From Lysinibacillus alkalisoli (GTDB lineage Bacteria > Bacillota > Bacilli > Bacillales_A > Planococcaceae): a stretch of 64,000 bases of DNA. Shown here one piece after another: positions 48,040-62,303 of this stretch. Every line of letters begins with the position of its first letter. Within the stretch, counting starts at the first letter, position 1. A program made the translations under genes and the position numbers. Under the pieces are notes generated by a model. That model was not told the DNA's origin, did no database searches, and worked only from the letters and a program-made list of their open reading frames with translations. The stretch lies in NCBI RefSeq assembly GCF_014643595.1, contig NZ_BMJT01000001.1:372001-436000 (forward strand). The letters run 5' to 3'.

Positions 48040-48411
48040 ATGCTAGATTTGCATCACATTTTTGCTATGCAGAAAAAAGCGTTATTTTTTTTGCTCGCGA
48101 TTTGCGCACTTGGTTGGGCGGTAACATCATATGAGACCGTGTTTGCCGGCATCGCACTTGGCGCTTTTTTTGGTACGTATAACTTTTGGATTTTAGTTCG
48201 ACGAATGGAAAAGTTTGACCGTTCCATAAGTGAAGGGACAAAAACAACATCGCTCGGCACATTGCTTCGCTTTGCGTCAGGTGTTGCAGCAGTTGCGTTA
48301 GCCATTACAATGCCTGAGTATATTGACCTTGTCAGCACAGTCATAGGGCTAATGCTACCATACGTTTTTCTCTTTATTGAGAGATTGATCTCTCATATGA
48401 AGGGCAACTAA
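48040..48411 (+). CDS. atpI: ATP synthase protein I
   Basis: A 123-residue accessory membrane protein of the F1Fo ATP synthase, thought to assist c-ring assembly or magnesium supply. Four hydrophobic segments are visible, with ALGAFFGTYNFWILVRRMEKFD as the family-like centre. CAGGAGACG precedes the ATG. It is the first gene of the atp operon. Confidence 0.9.
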   Translation: MLDLHHIFAMQKKALFFLLAICALGWAVTSYETVFAGIALGAFFGTYNFWILVRRMEKFDRSISEGTKTTSLGTLLRFASGVAAVALAITMPEYIDLVSTVIGLMLPYVFLFIERLISHMKGN

Positions 48412-49155
<744 letters not shown>

Positions 49156-49186
49156 TATAAAGCGGGAAACCGCTTAAATAAAATAA

Positions 49187-49429
<243 letters not shown>

Positions 49430-49440
49430 TTGATATGTTT

Positions 49441-49472
49441 GGCGGAGAAGATTCAGCAGAAGACGCTTCGCC
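49441..49472 (+). other. Hairpin in the atpE-atpF gap
   Basis: GGCGGAG (49441-49447) pairs with CTTCGCC (49466-49472), just after the atpE stop. No T run follows immediately. The gap of 158 bases is long; such a hairpin could protect atpE mRNA or cause partial termination to raise subunit c output. Confidence 0.5.
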
Positions 49473-49587
49473 TTTCCTTTTAATGATTAAATGATTGTAA
49501 TTAAACAATTTATTATATGGTAATACCTGATTTAACTATTATTGAAACATTTATTATTTTATAGCTCTTGAAGGGAGTGAAACAATC

Positions 49588-50109
49588 GTGTTATTAGATT
49601 TCCTAGTATTAGGTGCAGGCTCAACTAAGATGAACCTTGGTGACGCACTAGCAACAGTTGTTATCTTCTTAATTCTTATGTTACTACTTAAGAAAGTAGC
49701 ATGGGGTCCGTTAATGGGTATGATGCAAAAACGTGAAGAATTCGTAGCGGAAGAAATCAATGCAGCTGAAAAAGCACGCAAAGAGACACACCAACTATTA
49801 GAAGAACAAAAACAGCTTCTTAAAGAAGCTCGTACAGAGGCACAAACGATTGTTGAAGGCGCGAAGAAGCAAGGCGAAATGCAAAAAGAAGAAATTCTTA
49901 CAGCAGCTCGCACTGAAGCTAACCGTTTGAAAGAATCTGCTGTCCGAGAAATCGAAACAGAGAAAGAAAAAGCAATCGCAGCTGTACGTCAAGAAGTCGT
50001 TTCATTATCTGTATTAGCAGCATCTAAAGTTCTTGGCAAAGAAATTTCTGAGGATGACAACCGCGCGCTAATCGAAGAAACGATTGCGAAGGCAGGCGAA
50101 GCTAAATGA
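49588..50109 (+). CDS. atpF: ATP synthase subunit b
   Basis: The peripheral stalk subunit, 173 residues from GTG 49588 after GAAGGGAGTG. One membrane helix (about 15-33), then the conserved [15 protein letters not shown] and a long charged coiled coil. It overlaps atpH by 4 bases. Confidence 0.95.
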   Translation: MLLDFLVLGAGSTKMNLGDALATVVIFLILMLLLKKVAWGPLMGMMQKREEFVAEEINAAEKARKETHQLLEEQKQLLKEARTEAQTIVEGAKKQGEMQKEEILTAARTEANRLKESAVREIETEKEKAIAAVRQEVVSLSVLAASKVLGKEISEDDNRALIEETIAKAGEAK

Positions 50110-50642
50110 GTCAGTCTATCGTAGCGAAGCGCTACGCTCAAGCACTATTTGAGCTGGCAAATCAGCAAGGTAAACTAGCAGAAGTTGGCGCAGATTTAAA
50201 TGAACTAGCTAAAGTTACACAAGAATCTCCAGAGTTTCTTGCTGTATTAGCAGCTCCTAAAATTTCAGTCGACAAAAAGAAAGAAATGGTTCAATCATTA
50301 TTTGCTAATGCAGAGCCAGTGTTACTTAATACACTTCAAATCTTAGTAGATAAAAAGCGTATTAATGAAATTGCAGCTATTACATCAGCGTTTAAAGATC
50401 TTGCAGCAGATGCACAAGGTTCAGCTAATGCAGTAGTATCTTCAACACGTGCATTAACAGCAGACGAAGTAGCTAATATTTCTAAAGCGTTTGCACAACT
50501 TGTAGGTAAACAAACATTAACAATTACAAACGAAGTGAATCCATCATTATTAGGTGGCATCCGCGTTCAAATCGGTAATCATATTTATGACAGCACAGTT
50601 ATTAGTAAACTAGCTCGTCTTGAGAATGAGTTAATCGGATAA
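50106..50642 (+). CDS. atpH: ATP synthase subunit delta
   Basis: The F1-stalk connector, 178 residues. It has a helical N-terminal domain starting [15 protein letters not shown] and the C-terminal signature [20 protein letters not shown]. Translationally coupled to atpF by the ATGA overlap. Confidence 0.95.
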   Translation: MSQSIVAKRYAQALFELANQQGKLAEVGADLNELAKVTQESPEFLAVLAAPKISVDKKKEMVQSLFANAEPVLLNTLQILVDKKRINEIAAITSAFKDLAADAQGSANAVVSSTRALTADEVANISKAFAQLVGKQTLTITNEVNPSLLGGIRVQIGNHIYDSTVISKLARLENELIG

Positions 50643-50657
50643 TATTAAGAAATGTGA

Positions 50658-53215
<2,558 letters not shown>

Positions 53216-53277
53216 GCACTGCTTCCTAACATCGTATAAGGACATAAAATAATTCCATTTTACTGTTCAATCGATAA

Positions 53278-55138
<1,861 letters not shown>

Positions 55139-55144
55139 TATGTT

Positions 55145-55177
55145 AAGCGAGCAGAATATTTCTGCTCGCTTTTTTTA
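55145..55177 (+). terminator. Rho-independent terminator of the atp operon
   Basis: A perfect 12-bp stem (55145-55156 with 55160-55171), a 3-base loop and a T run. Confidence 0.92.
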
Positions 55178-55192
55178 AGGGGATGACATCCG

Positions 55193-55432
55193 ATCAATAT
55201 TTATCAAACGATTGGTCAAGAAGCTGTTATTGAATTAGTCGCACATGTTGTTTTTATCGCCATTGCTTTTTACGCATTGCAAGCGCTAAAGTTAGAAGAA
55301 ATGGTTAAAAAGGGGCGCATATTTCAAGCACGAATATTATTTATATTACTTACGATTGCATTAGGGTCGATTGTGGCACAATTTTTCCTTTCTTTAACAC
55401 GATGGTCACAACAGTTACCTTATTTAATCTAA
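55193..55432 (+). CDS. ywzB: YwzB-like DUF1146 membrane protein without a canonical start codon
   Basis: The frame encodes about 79 residues beginning INIYQTIGQEAVIELV and ending WSQQLPYLI. It has two membrane helices and the DUF1146 pattern (KKGRIFQARILFILLTIALGSIVAQFFL). The family lies after atpC in B. subtilis (ywzB). The frame is closed by TGA at 55184-55186, and no ATG, GTG or TTG occurs before the first helix. Possible starts are ATC 55193 or ATT 55199, about 10-16 bases after AAGGGG; or an ATG at 55183 in another frame (MTSDQYL) joined by a frameshift; or a sequencing error. The given start is therefore a guess. Confidence 0.65.
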   Translation: MNIYQTIGQEAVIELVAHVVFIAIAFYALQALKLEEMVKKGRIFQARILFILLTIALGSIVAQFFLSLTRWSQQLPYLI

Positions 55433-55469
55433 AAGAGCGACTTTTATCTTAGGGAGAGTTGCTCTTTTT
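55431..55469 (+). terminator. Terminator after the ywzB-like gene
   Basis: AAAAGAGCGAC (55431-55441) pairs with GTTGCTCTTTT (55458-55468, one G-T pair) and runs into T residues. It overlaps the stop codon of the preceding gene. Confidence 0.8.
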
Positions 55470-55777
55470 ATATAATAGCCGCTGTTATTATAAGGTCTAA
55501 AATACTGTTATAAACATATAATAATTTATGCTTAAGTTTAAATTAGGTAAAATGGCTTAGTTGTATAATAAACGCATAGCCCCAAGATATTTTGTTTTCA
55601 TCCGCGTTATAATAGTTACAATATGTAACAAAAATGAAACAAATCCAAATGAAAGCTTGTATATCAAGCGTATTCATTGTAATATTAAGTTGTTTGCTTT
55701 TAAAAATTATGACATCTGACTTTTATTAAATAAATGATTATAATAACCGACTGTAAAAAAATAGCGGGGGGACTAAC
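55470..55777 (+). other. Intergenic region upstream of murA1
   Basis: About 308 bases, very AT-rich, with several TATAAT matches (55564-55569, 55608-55613) but no well-placed -35 for either. No ORF or folded element is convincing. Confidence 0.5.
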
Positions 55778-57070
55778 GTGGAAAAAATCATCGTAACTGG
55801 CGGCAGTAAATTACAAGGTACCGTAAAGGTAGAAGGGGCTAAAAATGCAGTACTACCTATAATAGCCGCTTCACTATTAGCATCTGAAGGAAAACATCAT
55901 ATTCAAGAAGTACCTAACTTAGCAGATGTACAAACAATTGGCGAAGTATTACGTAGTCTTAACGCAAAAGTAGATTACAACGTTTCAGCAAATGAAATGA
56001 TAATTGATGCTACTCAGCCACTATCAAGCGAAGCGCAATTCGATTTTGTAAGTAAAATGCGTGCTTCTATTTTAGTGATGGGCTCATTATTAGGACGCAA
56101 TAGTTTTGCGCGAGTTGCATTACCAGGAGGTTGTGCAATTGGCTCACGACCTATTGAGTTACATTTAAAGGGCTTTGAGGCAATGGGAGCTAAAATCTCA
56201 TTTGGACATGGCTATGTTGAGGCAAAGGTAGAAGGGCGTTTGAAAGGTGCAGAAGTATACCTTGATTTCCCTAGTGTGGGTGCTACAGAAAATATTATGA
56301 CAGCCGCTGCATTAGCAGATGGCGTAACTATTATTGAGAATGCCGCTAAAGAACCTGAAATTGTAGATTTAGCTAACTTTATTAATGCGATGGGTGGCCG
56401 CGTTCAAGGCGCAGGGACAAATACGATTCGTATTACTGGCGTTGACACATTACATGGTGCAACGCATACAATTATTCCTGACCGCATTGAAGCAGGAACG
56501 TTTATGATTGCAGCAGCTATTACAGAAGGTGATGTGGTTATTGAGAATGCTGTACCTGAGCATATGACAGCATTAATTGCCAAAATGCGTGAAATGGGCA
56601 TTGAAATTACAGAGTTAAGAGAAGGATTACGCGTGCGTTCAACGCGACCTTTAAAGGCTGTAGATATTAAAACAATGCCACATCCAGGTTTCCCAACAGA
56701 TATGCAATCTCAAATGATGACACTAATGTTAACAGCTCAAGGTACAAGTATCATTACAGAAACGGTTTTTGAAAATCGCTTCATGCACGTTGAAGAATTT
56801 AGACGTATGAATGCTAATGTGAAAATCGAAGGACGTTCTGTTTTCATTAATGGTGAAAATGCATTGCAAGGAGCAGAGGTAGCCGCTACAGATTTACGAG
56901 CAGCAGCTGCATTAATTTTAGGTGGCTTAGTGTCAGAAGGGATCACACGCGTAACAAAACTCCATCATTTGGATCGTGGTTATGTTAACTTCCATCAAAA
57001 ATTAGCACAATTAGGTGCAAAAATTGAACGTGTTGACACAGTAGAACAACAAGACAAAGTACAAGCGTAA
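55778..57070 (+). CDS. murAA: UDP-N-acetylglucosamine 1-carboxyvinyltransferase, first copy
   Basis: The MurA enzyme by position (after atpC-ywzB), 430 residues from a GTG behind a G-rich site. The catalytic Cys119 lies in [36 protein letters not shown] and [13 protein letters not shown] are hallmarks. The second copy is at 30846-32126, typical of low-GC Gram-positives. In B. subtilis spoIID follows; here mbl does. Confidence 0.95.
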   Translation: MEKIIVTGGSKLQGTVKVEGAKNAVLPIIAASLLASEGKHHIQEVPNLADVQTIGEVLRSLNAKVDYNVSANEMIIDATQPLSSEAQFDFVSKMRASILVMGSLLGRNSFARVALPGGCAIGSRPIELHLKGFEAMGAKISFGHGYVEAKVEGRLKGAEVYLDFPSVGATENIMTAAALADGVTIIENAAKEPEIVDLANFINAMGGRVQGAGTNTIRITGVDTLHGATHTIIPDRIEAGTFMIAAAITEGDVVIENAVPEHMTALIAKMREMGIEITELREGLRVRSTRPLKAVDIKTMPHPGFPTDMQSQMMTLMLTAQGTSIITETVFENRFMHVEEFRRMNANVKIEGRSVFINGENALQGAEVAATDLRAAAALILGGLVSEGITRVTKLHHLDRGYVNFHQKLAQLGAKIERVDTVEQQDKVQA

Positions 57071-57073
57071 AGT

Positions 57074-57112
57074 AAAACCATTCAAACTAAAAATGTTTGA
57101 ATGGTTTTTTGT
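57074..57112 (+). terminator. Rho-independent terminator after murAA
   Basis: A perfect 14-bp stem (57074-57087 with 57095-57108) and a short T run. Confidence 0.9.
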
Positions 57113-57246
57113 TAAATAAGCTCATTTCTCAGGAAATAAACCTTCATTAGCCACTTTGAAATAGGGTGTCAACACTACTCAACTATGGTAAAATATTGGT
57201 CAGTAAGTCTATATTTTGAACGGGTTATTGGGAAGGGAGTAAAAGC

Positions 57247-58239
57247 ATGTTTTCAAAAGATATTGGCATTGATTTAGGTACAGCAAATGTTCTAATTTTA
57301 CAAAAAGGGAAAGGTATTGTACTTAATGAGCCATCTGTTGTGGCACTTGATAGCAAAACAAATAAAGTGCTAGCAGTAGGAGAAGAGGCACGTAAAATGT
57401 TAGGGCGTACACCAGGTAACATTATTGCGATACGACCATTAAAAGATGGCGTTATCGCTGACTTTGATGTTACAGAGGCTATGTTAACTTATTTTATTAA
57501 TAAATTAAATTTAACAGGCTTTATGTCAAAACCGAATGTGCTTATTTGTTGCCCAACGAAAATTACAAGTGTTGAACAAAAAGCGATTCGTGAGGCGGCT
57601 GAAAAAGCTGGTGGTAAAAAAGTATTTTTAGAAGAAGAAGCTAAAGTAGCAGCGATCGGCGCAGGTATGGACATCTTCCAACCAAGTGGCAATATGGTAA
57701 TTGATATTGGCGGTGGTACAACAGATGTGGCTGTCTTATCTATGGGGGACATTGTGACAAGTCAATCTGTCAAAGCAGCAGGTAATGCATTTGACCATGA
57801 TATTTTACACTACATTAAAAAGAAACATAAATTATTAATAGGTGAACGTACAGCAGAAAACATTAAAATGACCGTTGGCACAGTGCGCCCTAACGAACGT
57901 GCAGAAGAGATGGATATTAGAGGGCGTGACTTAGTAACAGGCTTGCCACAAACGATTACCATTACATCAGCAGAAGTAGCCGCATCTGTGAAGGAAACTG
58001 TGGCAATACTTGTACAAGCAGCAAAAAATGTCCTAGAAAAGACACCACCTGAACTATCGGCAGATATTATTGACCGTGGTATTATTATTACAGGCGGGGG
58101 CGCACTTTTGCATGGTATTGACCAACTCTTAATGGAGGAGTTGAAAGTACCTGTTTTTGTAGCAGAGCAACCTTTAGACTGTGTTGCAACAGGTACAGGT
58201 GTTATGCTAGATAATATTAGCCGTTTATCCGATATATAA
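57247..58239 (+). CDS. mbl: MreB-like rod-shape protein Mbl
   Basis: A bacterial actin of 330 residues guiding side-wall synthesis. Phosphate loop DIGIDLGTANVLI, second phosphate motif MVIDIGGGTTDVAVLS and GIIITGGGALLHGIDQLL are clear. It is named Mbl from conserved placement before flhO-flhP; MreB or MreBH identity cannot be excluded on sequence alone. GGGAAGGGAG precedes the ATG. Confidence 0.9.
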   Translation: MFSKDIGIDLGTANVLILQKGKGIVLNEPSVVALDSKTNKVLAVGEEARKMLGRTPGNIIAIRPLKDGVIADFDVTEAMLTYFINKLNLTGFMSKPNVLICCPTKITSVEQKAIREAAEKAGGKKVFLEEEAKVAAIGAGMDIFQPSGNMVIDIGGGTTDVAVLSMGDIVTSQSVKAAGNAFDHDILHYIKKKHKLLIGERTAENIKMTVGTVRPNERAEEMDIRGRDLVTGLPQTITITSAEVAASVKETVAILVQAAKNVLEKTPPELSADIIDRGIIITGGGALLHGIDQLLMEELKVPVFVAEQPLDCVATGTGVMLDNISRLSDI

Positions 58240-58257
58240 TAAAAGGAGGTATCATCC

Positions 58258-59091
58258 ATGTTTAGAGGTTTTTATACAGTAGCTACAGGTATGATCGCAC
58301 AGCAGCGTCGTACAGAGCTTTTAACGAATAATATTTCCAATGCGAATACACCTGGCTTTAAAGAAGACCAATCATCCATTCGCTCATTCCCTGATATGTT
58401 GCTTTCTAGTATCAATGCTAAAAGAATTCCAACAGAAAAAGGACTTATACATAATATGGCTCAGCCGATTGGCACAGTGAACACAGGGATTTATATGCAA
58501 GATGTGTTAGCGAATTACGAGCAAGGTCAACTAAGAGAAAGTGATTTTTCAACAGATTTTGCTTTAGTAGATGGCAACCTACCGCGTAATGCGGAAGGCG
58601 TACAAGGCGCGATTTTATTCCGTTTACAACATGAAAGTGGACAAGGTGAAGCTTACACGCGCAATGGTAACTTTACTGTAGATGGGCAAGGCTATTTAAC
58701 GAATCCACAAGGATTATATGTTTTATCTGATACAGGTCAGCGCATTCGTGTAAATAGTGATGATTTTCGATTAGCTGATGATGGCATGATTTATAATGCC
58801 AATAATCAACAAATTGCACGTTTAGGTGTGTCGTATGCAGCAAATCCCGCTGCCTTAACTAAGCAAGATAACGGTTTATTTAGAGCGGAGGCAAATTTAC
58901 CTTCAGCGTATAATGCAAACGGTGTAACATTTGCGGTACAACAAAACTTTTTAGAGGGCTCTAATGTAGATGGTGCGCGTTCGATGACAGAGTTAATGAC
59001 TGCGTATCGAGCATTTGAAGCCAATCAAAAAATATTGCAAGCTTATGATCGTAGTATGGAAAAAGCAGTGAATGAAATTGGTAAGGTATAG
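58258..59091 (+). CDS. flhO: Flagellar basal-body rod protein FlhO (FlgF/FlgG family)
   Basis: A distal-rod family protein of 277 residues. The N-terminal rod signature MIAQQRRTELLTNNISNANTPGFKED and the C-terminal FLEGSNVDGARSMTELMTAYRAFEANQKILQAYD form the coiled-coil pair. The middle is the FlgG-like hook-basal-body domain. AAAGGAGG precedes the ATG. Followed by a paralogue, exactly as mbl-flhO-flhP in B. subtilis. Confidence 0.92.
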   Translation: MFRGFYTVATGMIAQQRRTELLTNNISNANTPGFKEDQSSIRSFPDMLLSSINAKRIPTEKGLIHNMAQPIGTVNTGIYMQDVLANYEQGQLRESDFSTDFALVDGNLPRNAEGVQGAILFRLQHESGQGEAYTRNGNFTVDGQGYLTNPQGLYVLSDTGQRIRVNSDDFRLADDGMIYNANNQQIARLGVSYAANPAALTKQDNGLFRAEANLPSAYNANGVTFAVQQNFLEGSNVDGARSMTELMTAYRAFEANQKILQAYDRSMEKAVNEIGKV

Positions 59092-59104
59092 GAGGTAGGA
59101 TAGT

Positions 59105-59953
59105 ATGTTACGCACAATGTTAACCGCAACCAATACAATGGGCGAGTTGCAAAACCAACTTGATAACATTGGCAGCAACTTAGCGAATATGACAACGGAA
59201 GGGTATAAGTCGCGAGATGCTAAGTTTCAAGAGTTATTATATCAACAGTATAATAACGATAAATTGGACAGAGCGCCGCGTCAAACACCAGCAGGCATTC
59301 GTTATGGTGTTGGCGCTCATCTTGGTCAAATTCAATTTAATCAAAAACAAGGTGCTCTAAAAACAACAGATCGTGATTTAGACTTTGCTTTTACATCACC
59401 TAAACAATATTTCACGGTATTAATGCCTGACGGAAACGGCACGAAAGAAGTGTACACACGTCAAGGTAACTTTTATATTTCACCTTTAGCTAATGGTGGT
59501 GGTATGCTAGTGAATGGCGATGGTTATCCAGTGGCAGATAGTAATGGTAACCCAATTACATTTCCAAATGCTCAATTAGTGAAAGAAGTTTCCCTTTCGC
59601 AACAAGGTGCTTTAGCGATAAAATATAGTGATGGTACAACATTAGGGCAACCTATTGATATCGCTGTAACCCGCTTTAATAAGCCACAATTTATGGAACA
59701 TGTCTCAGGTACGTATTTTGCATTACCTAATAATATGAATGAACTAGGAGTAACAGAAGCCGATATTTTGACACCACTGCGCGGAGCAGGGCGTAATGAA
59801 GTAGGTTTACAGCAAGGTGCAATGGAAATGTCTAATGTTGATGTAGGCAAAGAAACAACGGAATTAATACAAACGCAGCGTGCTTACCAGTTTAATGCAC
59901 GTGCAGTAACAATGGCGGATCAAATGCTTGGTTTAATTAATGGCATTCGCTAA
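59105..59953 (+). CDS. flhP: Flagellar basal-body rod protein FlhP (FlgG family)
   Basis: A paralogue of FlhO with 282 residues. N-terminal LDNIGSNLANMTTEGYKSRDAKF and C-terminal MEMSNVDVGKETTELIQTQRAYQFNARAVTMADQML are the rod signatures. TAGGAGGT precedes the ATG. Together with FlhO it forms the distal rod, implying a motile cell. Confidence 0.93.
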   Translation: MLRTMLTATNTMGELQNQLDNIGSNLANMTTEGYKSRDAKFQELLYQQYNNDKLDRAPRQTPAGIRYGVGAHLGQIQFNQKQGALKTTDRDLDFAFTSPKQYFTVLMPDGNGTKEVYTRQGNFYISPLANGGGMLVNGDGYPVADSNGNPITFPNAQLVKEVSLSQQGALAIKYSDGTTLGQPIDIAVTRFNKPQFMEHVSGTYFALPNNMNELGVTEADILTPLRGAGRNEVGLQQGAMEMSNVDVGKETTELIQTQRAYQFNARAVTMADQMLGLINGIR

Positions 59954-59971
59954 GCGAAGGAGAACAAAAGC

Positions 59972-60211
59972 ATGACAGATGGTACAAAAAATGAAGCAAC
60001 GACTCAGGACACGGCACAAAATAAGCCAAAACTAAGAAAACTGCCGATATGGGCAAGAATAGTAGGTTTTTTCGTACTGTTATTATTAACAGCCATTATC
60101 GGTGCTATGATCGGTTATAGTGTATTTGGCGAGGGCAAAGCATTTGATGTGTTTAAGCCTGAAGTGTGGCAACATATTTTTGATATCAAAAACGGTAGTG
60201 TAAACAAATAG
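59972..60211 (+). CDS. EpuA-like small membrane protein (often labelled RNA polymerase subunit beta)
   Basis: A protein of 79 residues. A polar N-terminus is followed by [49 protein letters not shown], matching the EpuA family (one membrane helix and the GYxxxGxG...WQHI motif). Databases often carry the misleading label 'DNA-directed RNA polymerase subunit beta'. The function is unknown. It lies between flhP and fabZ, likely co-transcribed (AAGGAG upstream). Confidence 0.8.
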   Translation: MTDGTKNEATTQDTAQNKPKLRKLPIWARIVGFFVLLLLTAIIGAMIGYSVFGEGKAFDVFKPEVWQHIFDIKNGSVNK

Positions 60212-60221
60212 GAGGCTATGT

Positions 60222-60662
60222 ATGTTAAATATTGAAGAAATCCAAAAAATATTACCACATCGTTACCCCTTTTTATTGGTAGACCGTATTTTAGAAATAG
60301 AACCATCTAAACGTGTCATAGGTATTAAAAACGTTACTATAAACGAACCCTTTTTCCAAGGTCATTTCAAAGGCTACCCTGTAATGCCTGGTGTATTAAT
60401 TGTGGAGGCACTAGCACAGGTGGGAGGCGTAGCAATCTTAAACACGCCTGAGTTTAAAAATCGACTAGCCTTTTTAACAGGCATTGATAATTGTCGTTTT
60501 AAACGCCAAGTTAAACCTGGAGACCAACTTCGACTAGAAGTCGAGTTTACAAGGTTTAGAGGGGTTATGGGCAAAGGTAAAGGTGTTGCTACTGTTGACG
60601 GTGAATTGGTATGTGAAGCAGACATTTTATTTGCGATAGGGCCTGAGCAACCAACATCGTAA
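60222..60662 (+). CDS. fabZ: 3-hydroxyacyl-[acyl-carrier-protein] dehydratase FabZ
   Basis: The fatty-acid elongation dehydratase, 146 residues with a hot-dog fold. [11 protein letters not shown], the catalytic His in [14 protein letters not shown] and Glu in [13 protein letters not shown] are present. An AGGAGG site lies 10 bases after the EpuA stop. B. subtilis ywpB has the same place. Confidence 0.95.
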   Translation: MLNIEEIQKILPHRYPFLLVDRILEIEPSKRVIGIKNVTINEPFFQGHFKGYPVMPGVLIVEALAQVGGVAILNTPEFKNRLAFLTGIDNCRFKRQVKPGDQLRLEVEFTRFRGVMGKGKGVATVDGELVCEADILFAIGPEQPTS

Positions 60663-60751
60663 TTTGCAATTGTTATCAAAAAGCTATAGACTGAATAAGT
60701 TAATTAAATCAATCATCAGTAAGCTTTTCGAGATGTAGGAGGATTATTTTA

Positions 60752-61135
60752 ATGTATAAGCAGTTATCTTCAGGCATTAAAATTAGTATTACGCGCTCCA
60801 TATCATTTGCCTTTGAAACATATATGGCTAAAATTTCATGGAGTGAAGACAAATACGATTTTAATGATTTTATTGCGCATTGGCAGCAATACGTATTAAC
60901 AAGTGCAGCATGGTACGATAAAGTAAAGCCAGAAGTTATTCAAAGCATCGCATTCCAAGAAGAATTAGCGACTAAGATTAACGATGTGATTAGTAAAACA
61001 CTTGCACAAGCACCAACAGAAGAGCAAATTGCAACAATCAAACAATTAGAGCAAGCAACAGGCAAACAATTAGAGTACGGTTGCAAAGCAGAAGCTACTT
61101 TCGTTGAAAATTATTTAAAATCATTACAACCGTAA
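60752..61135 (+). CDS. Small protein of unknown function
   Basis: A 127-residue ORF with GTAGGAGG before its ATG. It is predicted largely helical, soluble, with aromatic-rich EDKYDFNDFIAHWQQYVLTSAAWYDK and a single Cys near residue 111. It has neither signal peptide nor membrane segment, and I do not recognise the family. It stands between fabZ and ywpF with its own terminator, so it is a real transcript end. Confidence 0.65.
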   Translation: MYKQLSSGIKISITRSISFAFETYMAKISWSEDKYDFNDFIAHWQQYVLTSAAWYDKVKPEVIQSIAFQEELATKINDVISKTLAQAPTEEQIATIKQLEQATGKQLEYGCKAEATFVENYLKSLQP

Positions 61136-61155
61136 TATAAATAGAGCAATCATTC

Positions 61156-61195
61156 AAACCGCATTGAGCTAATCCCTCAAATGCGGTTTTATTTA
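61156..61195 (+). terminator. Rho-independent terminator after the unknown small gene
   Basis: AAACCGCATT (61156-61165) pairs with AATGCGGTTT (61180-61189), with an inner GAG/CTC pair, followed by TATTT. Confidence 0.82.
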
Positions 61196-61217
61196 ATATG
61201 GAGGCTGTTATAACAAG

Positions 61218-61257
61218 AAAAATGGGAGACCAAGATACAAGTGGTCTCCCATTTTTT
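61218..61257. terminator. Bidirectional terminator downstream of ywpF
   Basis: A perfect 15-bp stem (61218-61232 with 61242-61256) has T-rich ends on both strands. It mainly serves ywpF on the minus strand, and backs up the plus-strand terminator just before it. Confidence 0.85.
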
Positions 61258-61298
61258 GATTCGGCGAGAAAGGTTAAAGAACTGTGCTTACTTTTGGT

Positions 61299-61700
61299 TT
61301 ATAATTTGGGGCGTTTCTTCATACCTTCGGTGAACTGAGTTAAGAGTTGTTCGGCGTTAAGGTTTTGTTCTAATAAATTAGCGAGTAATTTTTCGGCATA
61401 TTTTGAACGGCTCGCTGTAAGTTTGCCAAGTAATAATACAGAAATATGTTCATGATCGATTTGTTCAATGGCATGTACAACAACTTCAAATGGCGCAGGC
61501 TCATTATCAGGAAACGAAATGACGGCACGCGCTGCTACAAGTTGGTCATTTAATTGTTGAAAGTATGCTCGGTACTCAGGCGTAGTAAATACCTCAATTA
61601 GCCACGAGCGTCGACTATTCTCTTGGTTAATAATCACACCATCAATTAACGGAATATCTTTACTAGCTACTTCGATTTTTAACAATTTAAATGTTTTCAT
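61299..61700 (-). CDS. ywpF: YwpF-like protein
   Basis: A 133-residue protein of the YwpF family: starts MKTFKLLKIEV, then DGVIINQENSRRSWLIEVF. No catalytic motif is evident and the function is unknown. AAAGGGGGATT precedes its start on the minus strand. Neighbouring ssbB, divergent here, matches the B. subtilis ywpF/ssbB area. Confidence 0.8.
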   Translation of the reverse strand: MKTFKLLKIEVASKDIPLIDGVIINQENSRRSWLIEVFTTPEYRAYFQQLNDQLVAARAVISFPDNEPAPFEVVVHAIEQIDHEHISVLLLGKLTASRSKYAEKLLANLLEQNLNAEQLLTQFTEGMKKRPKL

Positions 61701-61858
61701 CTATAATCCCCCTTTTTTAAAAAATACCATTTCCATGTAAGACTTTACTGTTATTATGGAATTTTTCGTGCGAAATGTCACGGATCATATCATTTTCCAA
61801 ACGTTGTCCCTTTTGTGTATTGCCGTTATGCTAGGCAGTAATAAAAGGAGGTGATGAT

Positions 61859-62230
61859 ATGAATCAGGTTGGGCTAGTTGGGCGTGTAACGAAAGATGCG
61901 ATGTTGCGTGAGCTTGCGGGAGGCAGAGTGCAAACCCATTTTTCGTTAGCTATTAGTCGCACATTTAAAAATCAACAAGGCGAAGTCGAGACTGATTTTG
62001 TATTATGTGTAGCTTGGGGTAAGTTAGCTGAGCGTATCGTAACATATTGCAAAAAAGGGTCTTTAATTGGTATCAATGGCCGTATCCAATCACGCAACTA
62101 TGATAAAGAAGATGGCACGCGCATCTTTATGACCGAAATTATTGCAGAAGATGTTAGGTTTTATCAGCTAAAAAATACCGTGCCACAACACAATGAAGGG
62201 CCACCGCCTGTCGACTTTGTGCTACCGTAA
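61859..62230 (+). CDS. ssbB: Single-stranded DNA-binding protein SsbB-type
   Basis: A short SSB of 123 residues: the OB-fold starts MNQVGLVGRVTKDAMLRELAGGRVQTHFSLAISR, then FVLCVAWGKLAERIVTYCKKGSLIGINGRIQSRNYDKEDG. It has almost no C-terminal linker and lacks the acidic DDDIPF tip of the main SSB, as in B. subtilis SsbB, which protects incoming DNA in competence. AAAGGAGGTGATG gives a very strong ribosome-binding site. No convincing ComK box was found upstream. Confidence 0.9.
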   Translation: MNQVGLVGRVTKDAMLRELAGGRVQTHFSLAISRTFKNQQGEVETDFVLCVAWGKLAERIVTYCKKGSLIGINGRIQSRNYDKEDGTRIFMTEIIAEDVRFYQLKNTVPQHNEGPPPVDFVLP

Positions 62231-62277
62231 AAGTGAAAATTAAATAATAGTAGAAGCAATTACAAAATAACTGCCAA

Positions 62278-62302
62278 GAGATTGTCTCTTGTAGACAATC
62301 TC
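62278..62302. terminator. Hairpin between ssbB and the helicase gene
   Basis: GAGATTGTCT (62278-62287) pairs perfectly with AGACAATCTC (62293-62302), 1 base past the helicase stop on the minus strand. The flanks are only weakly T-rich, so it is a modest terminator for the convergent genes. Confidence 0.6.
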
Positions 62303-62303
62303 C

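Noticed and set aside
61719-61860. Possible ComK box upstream of ssbB
   Set aside because: Only one imperfect half site (AAAA-N5-TTTC) was seen, with no second half at an accepted distance.
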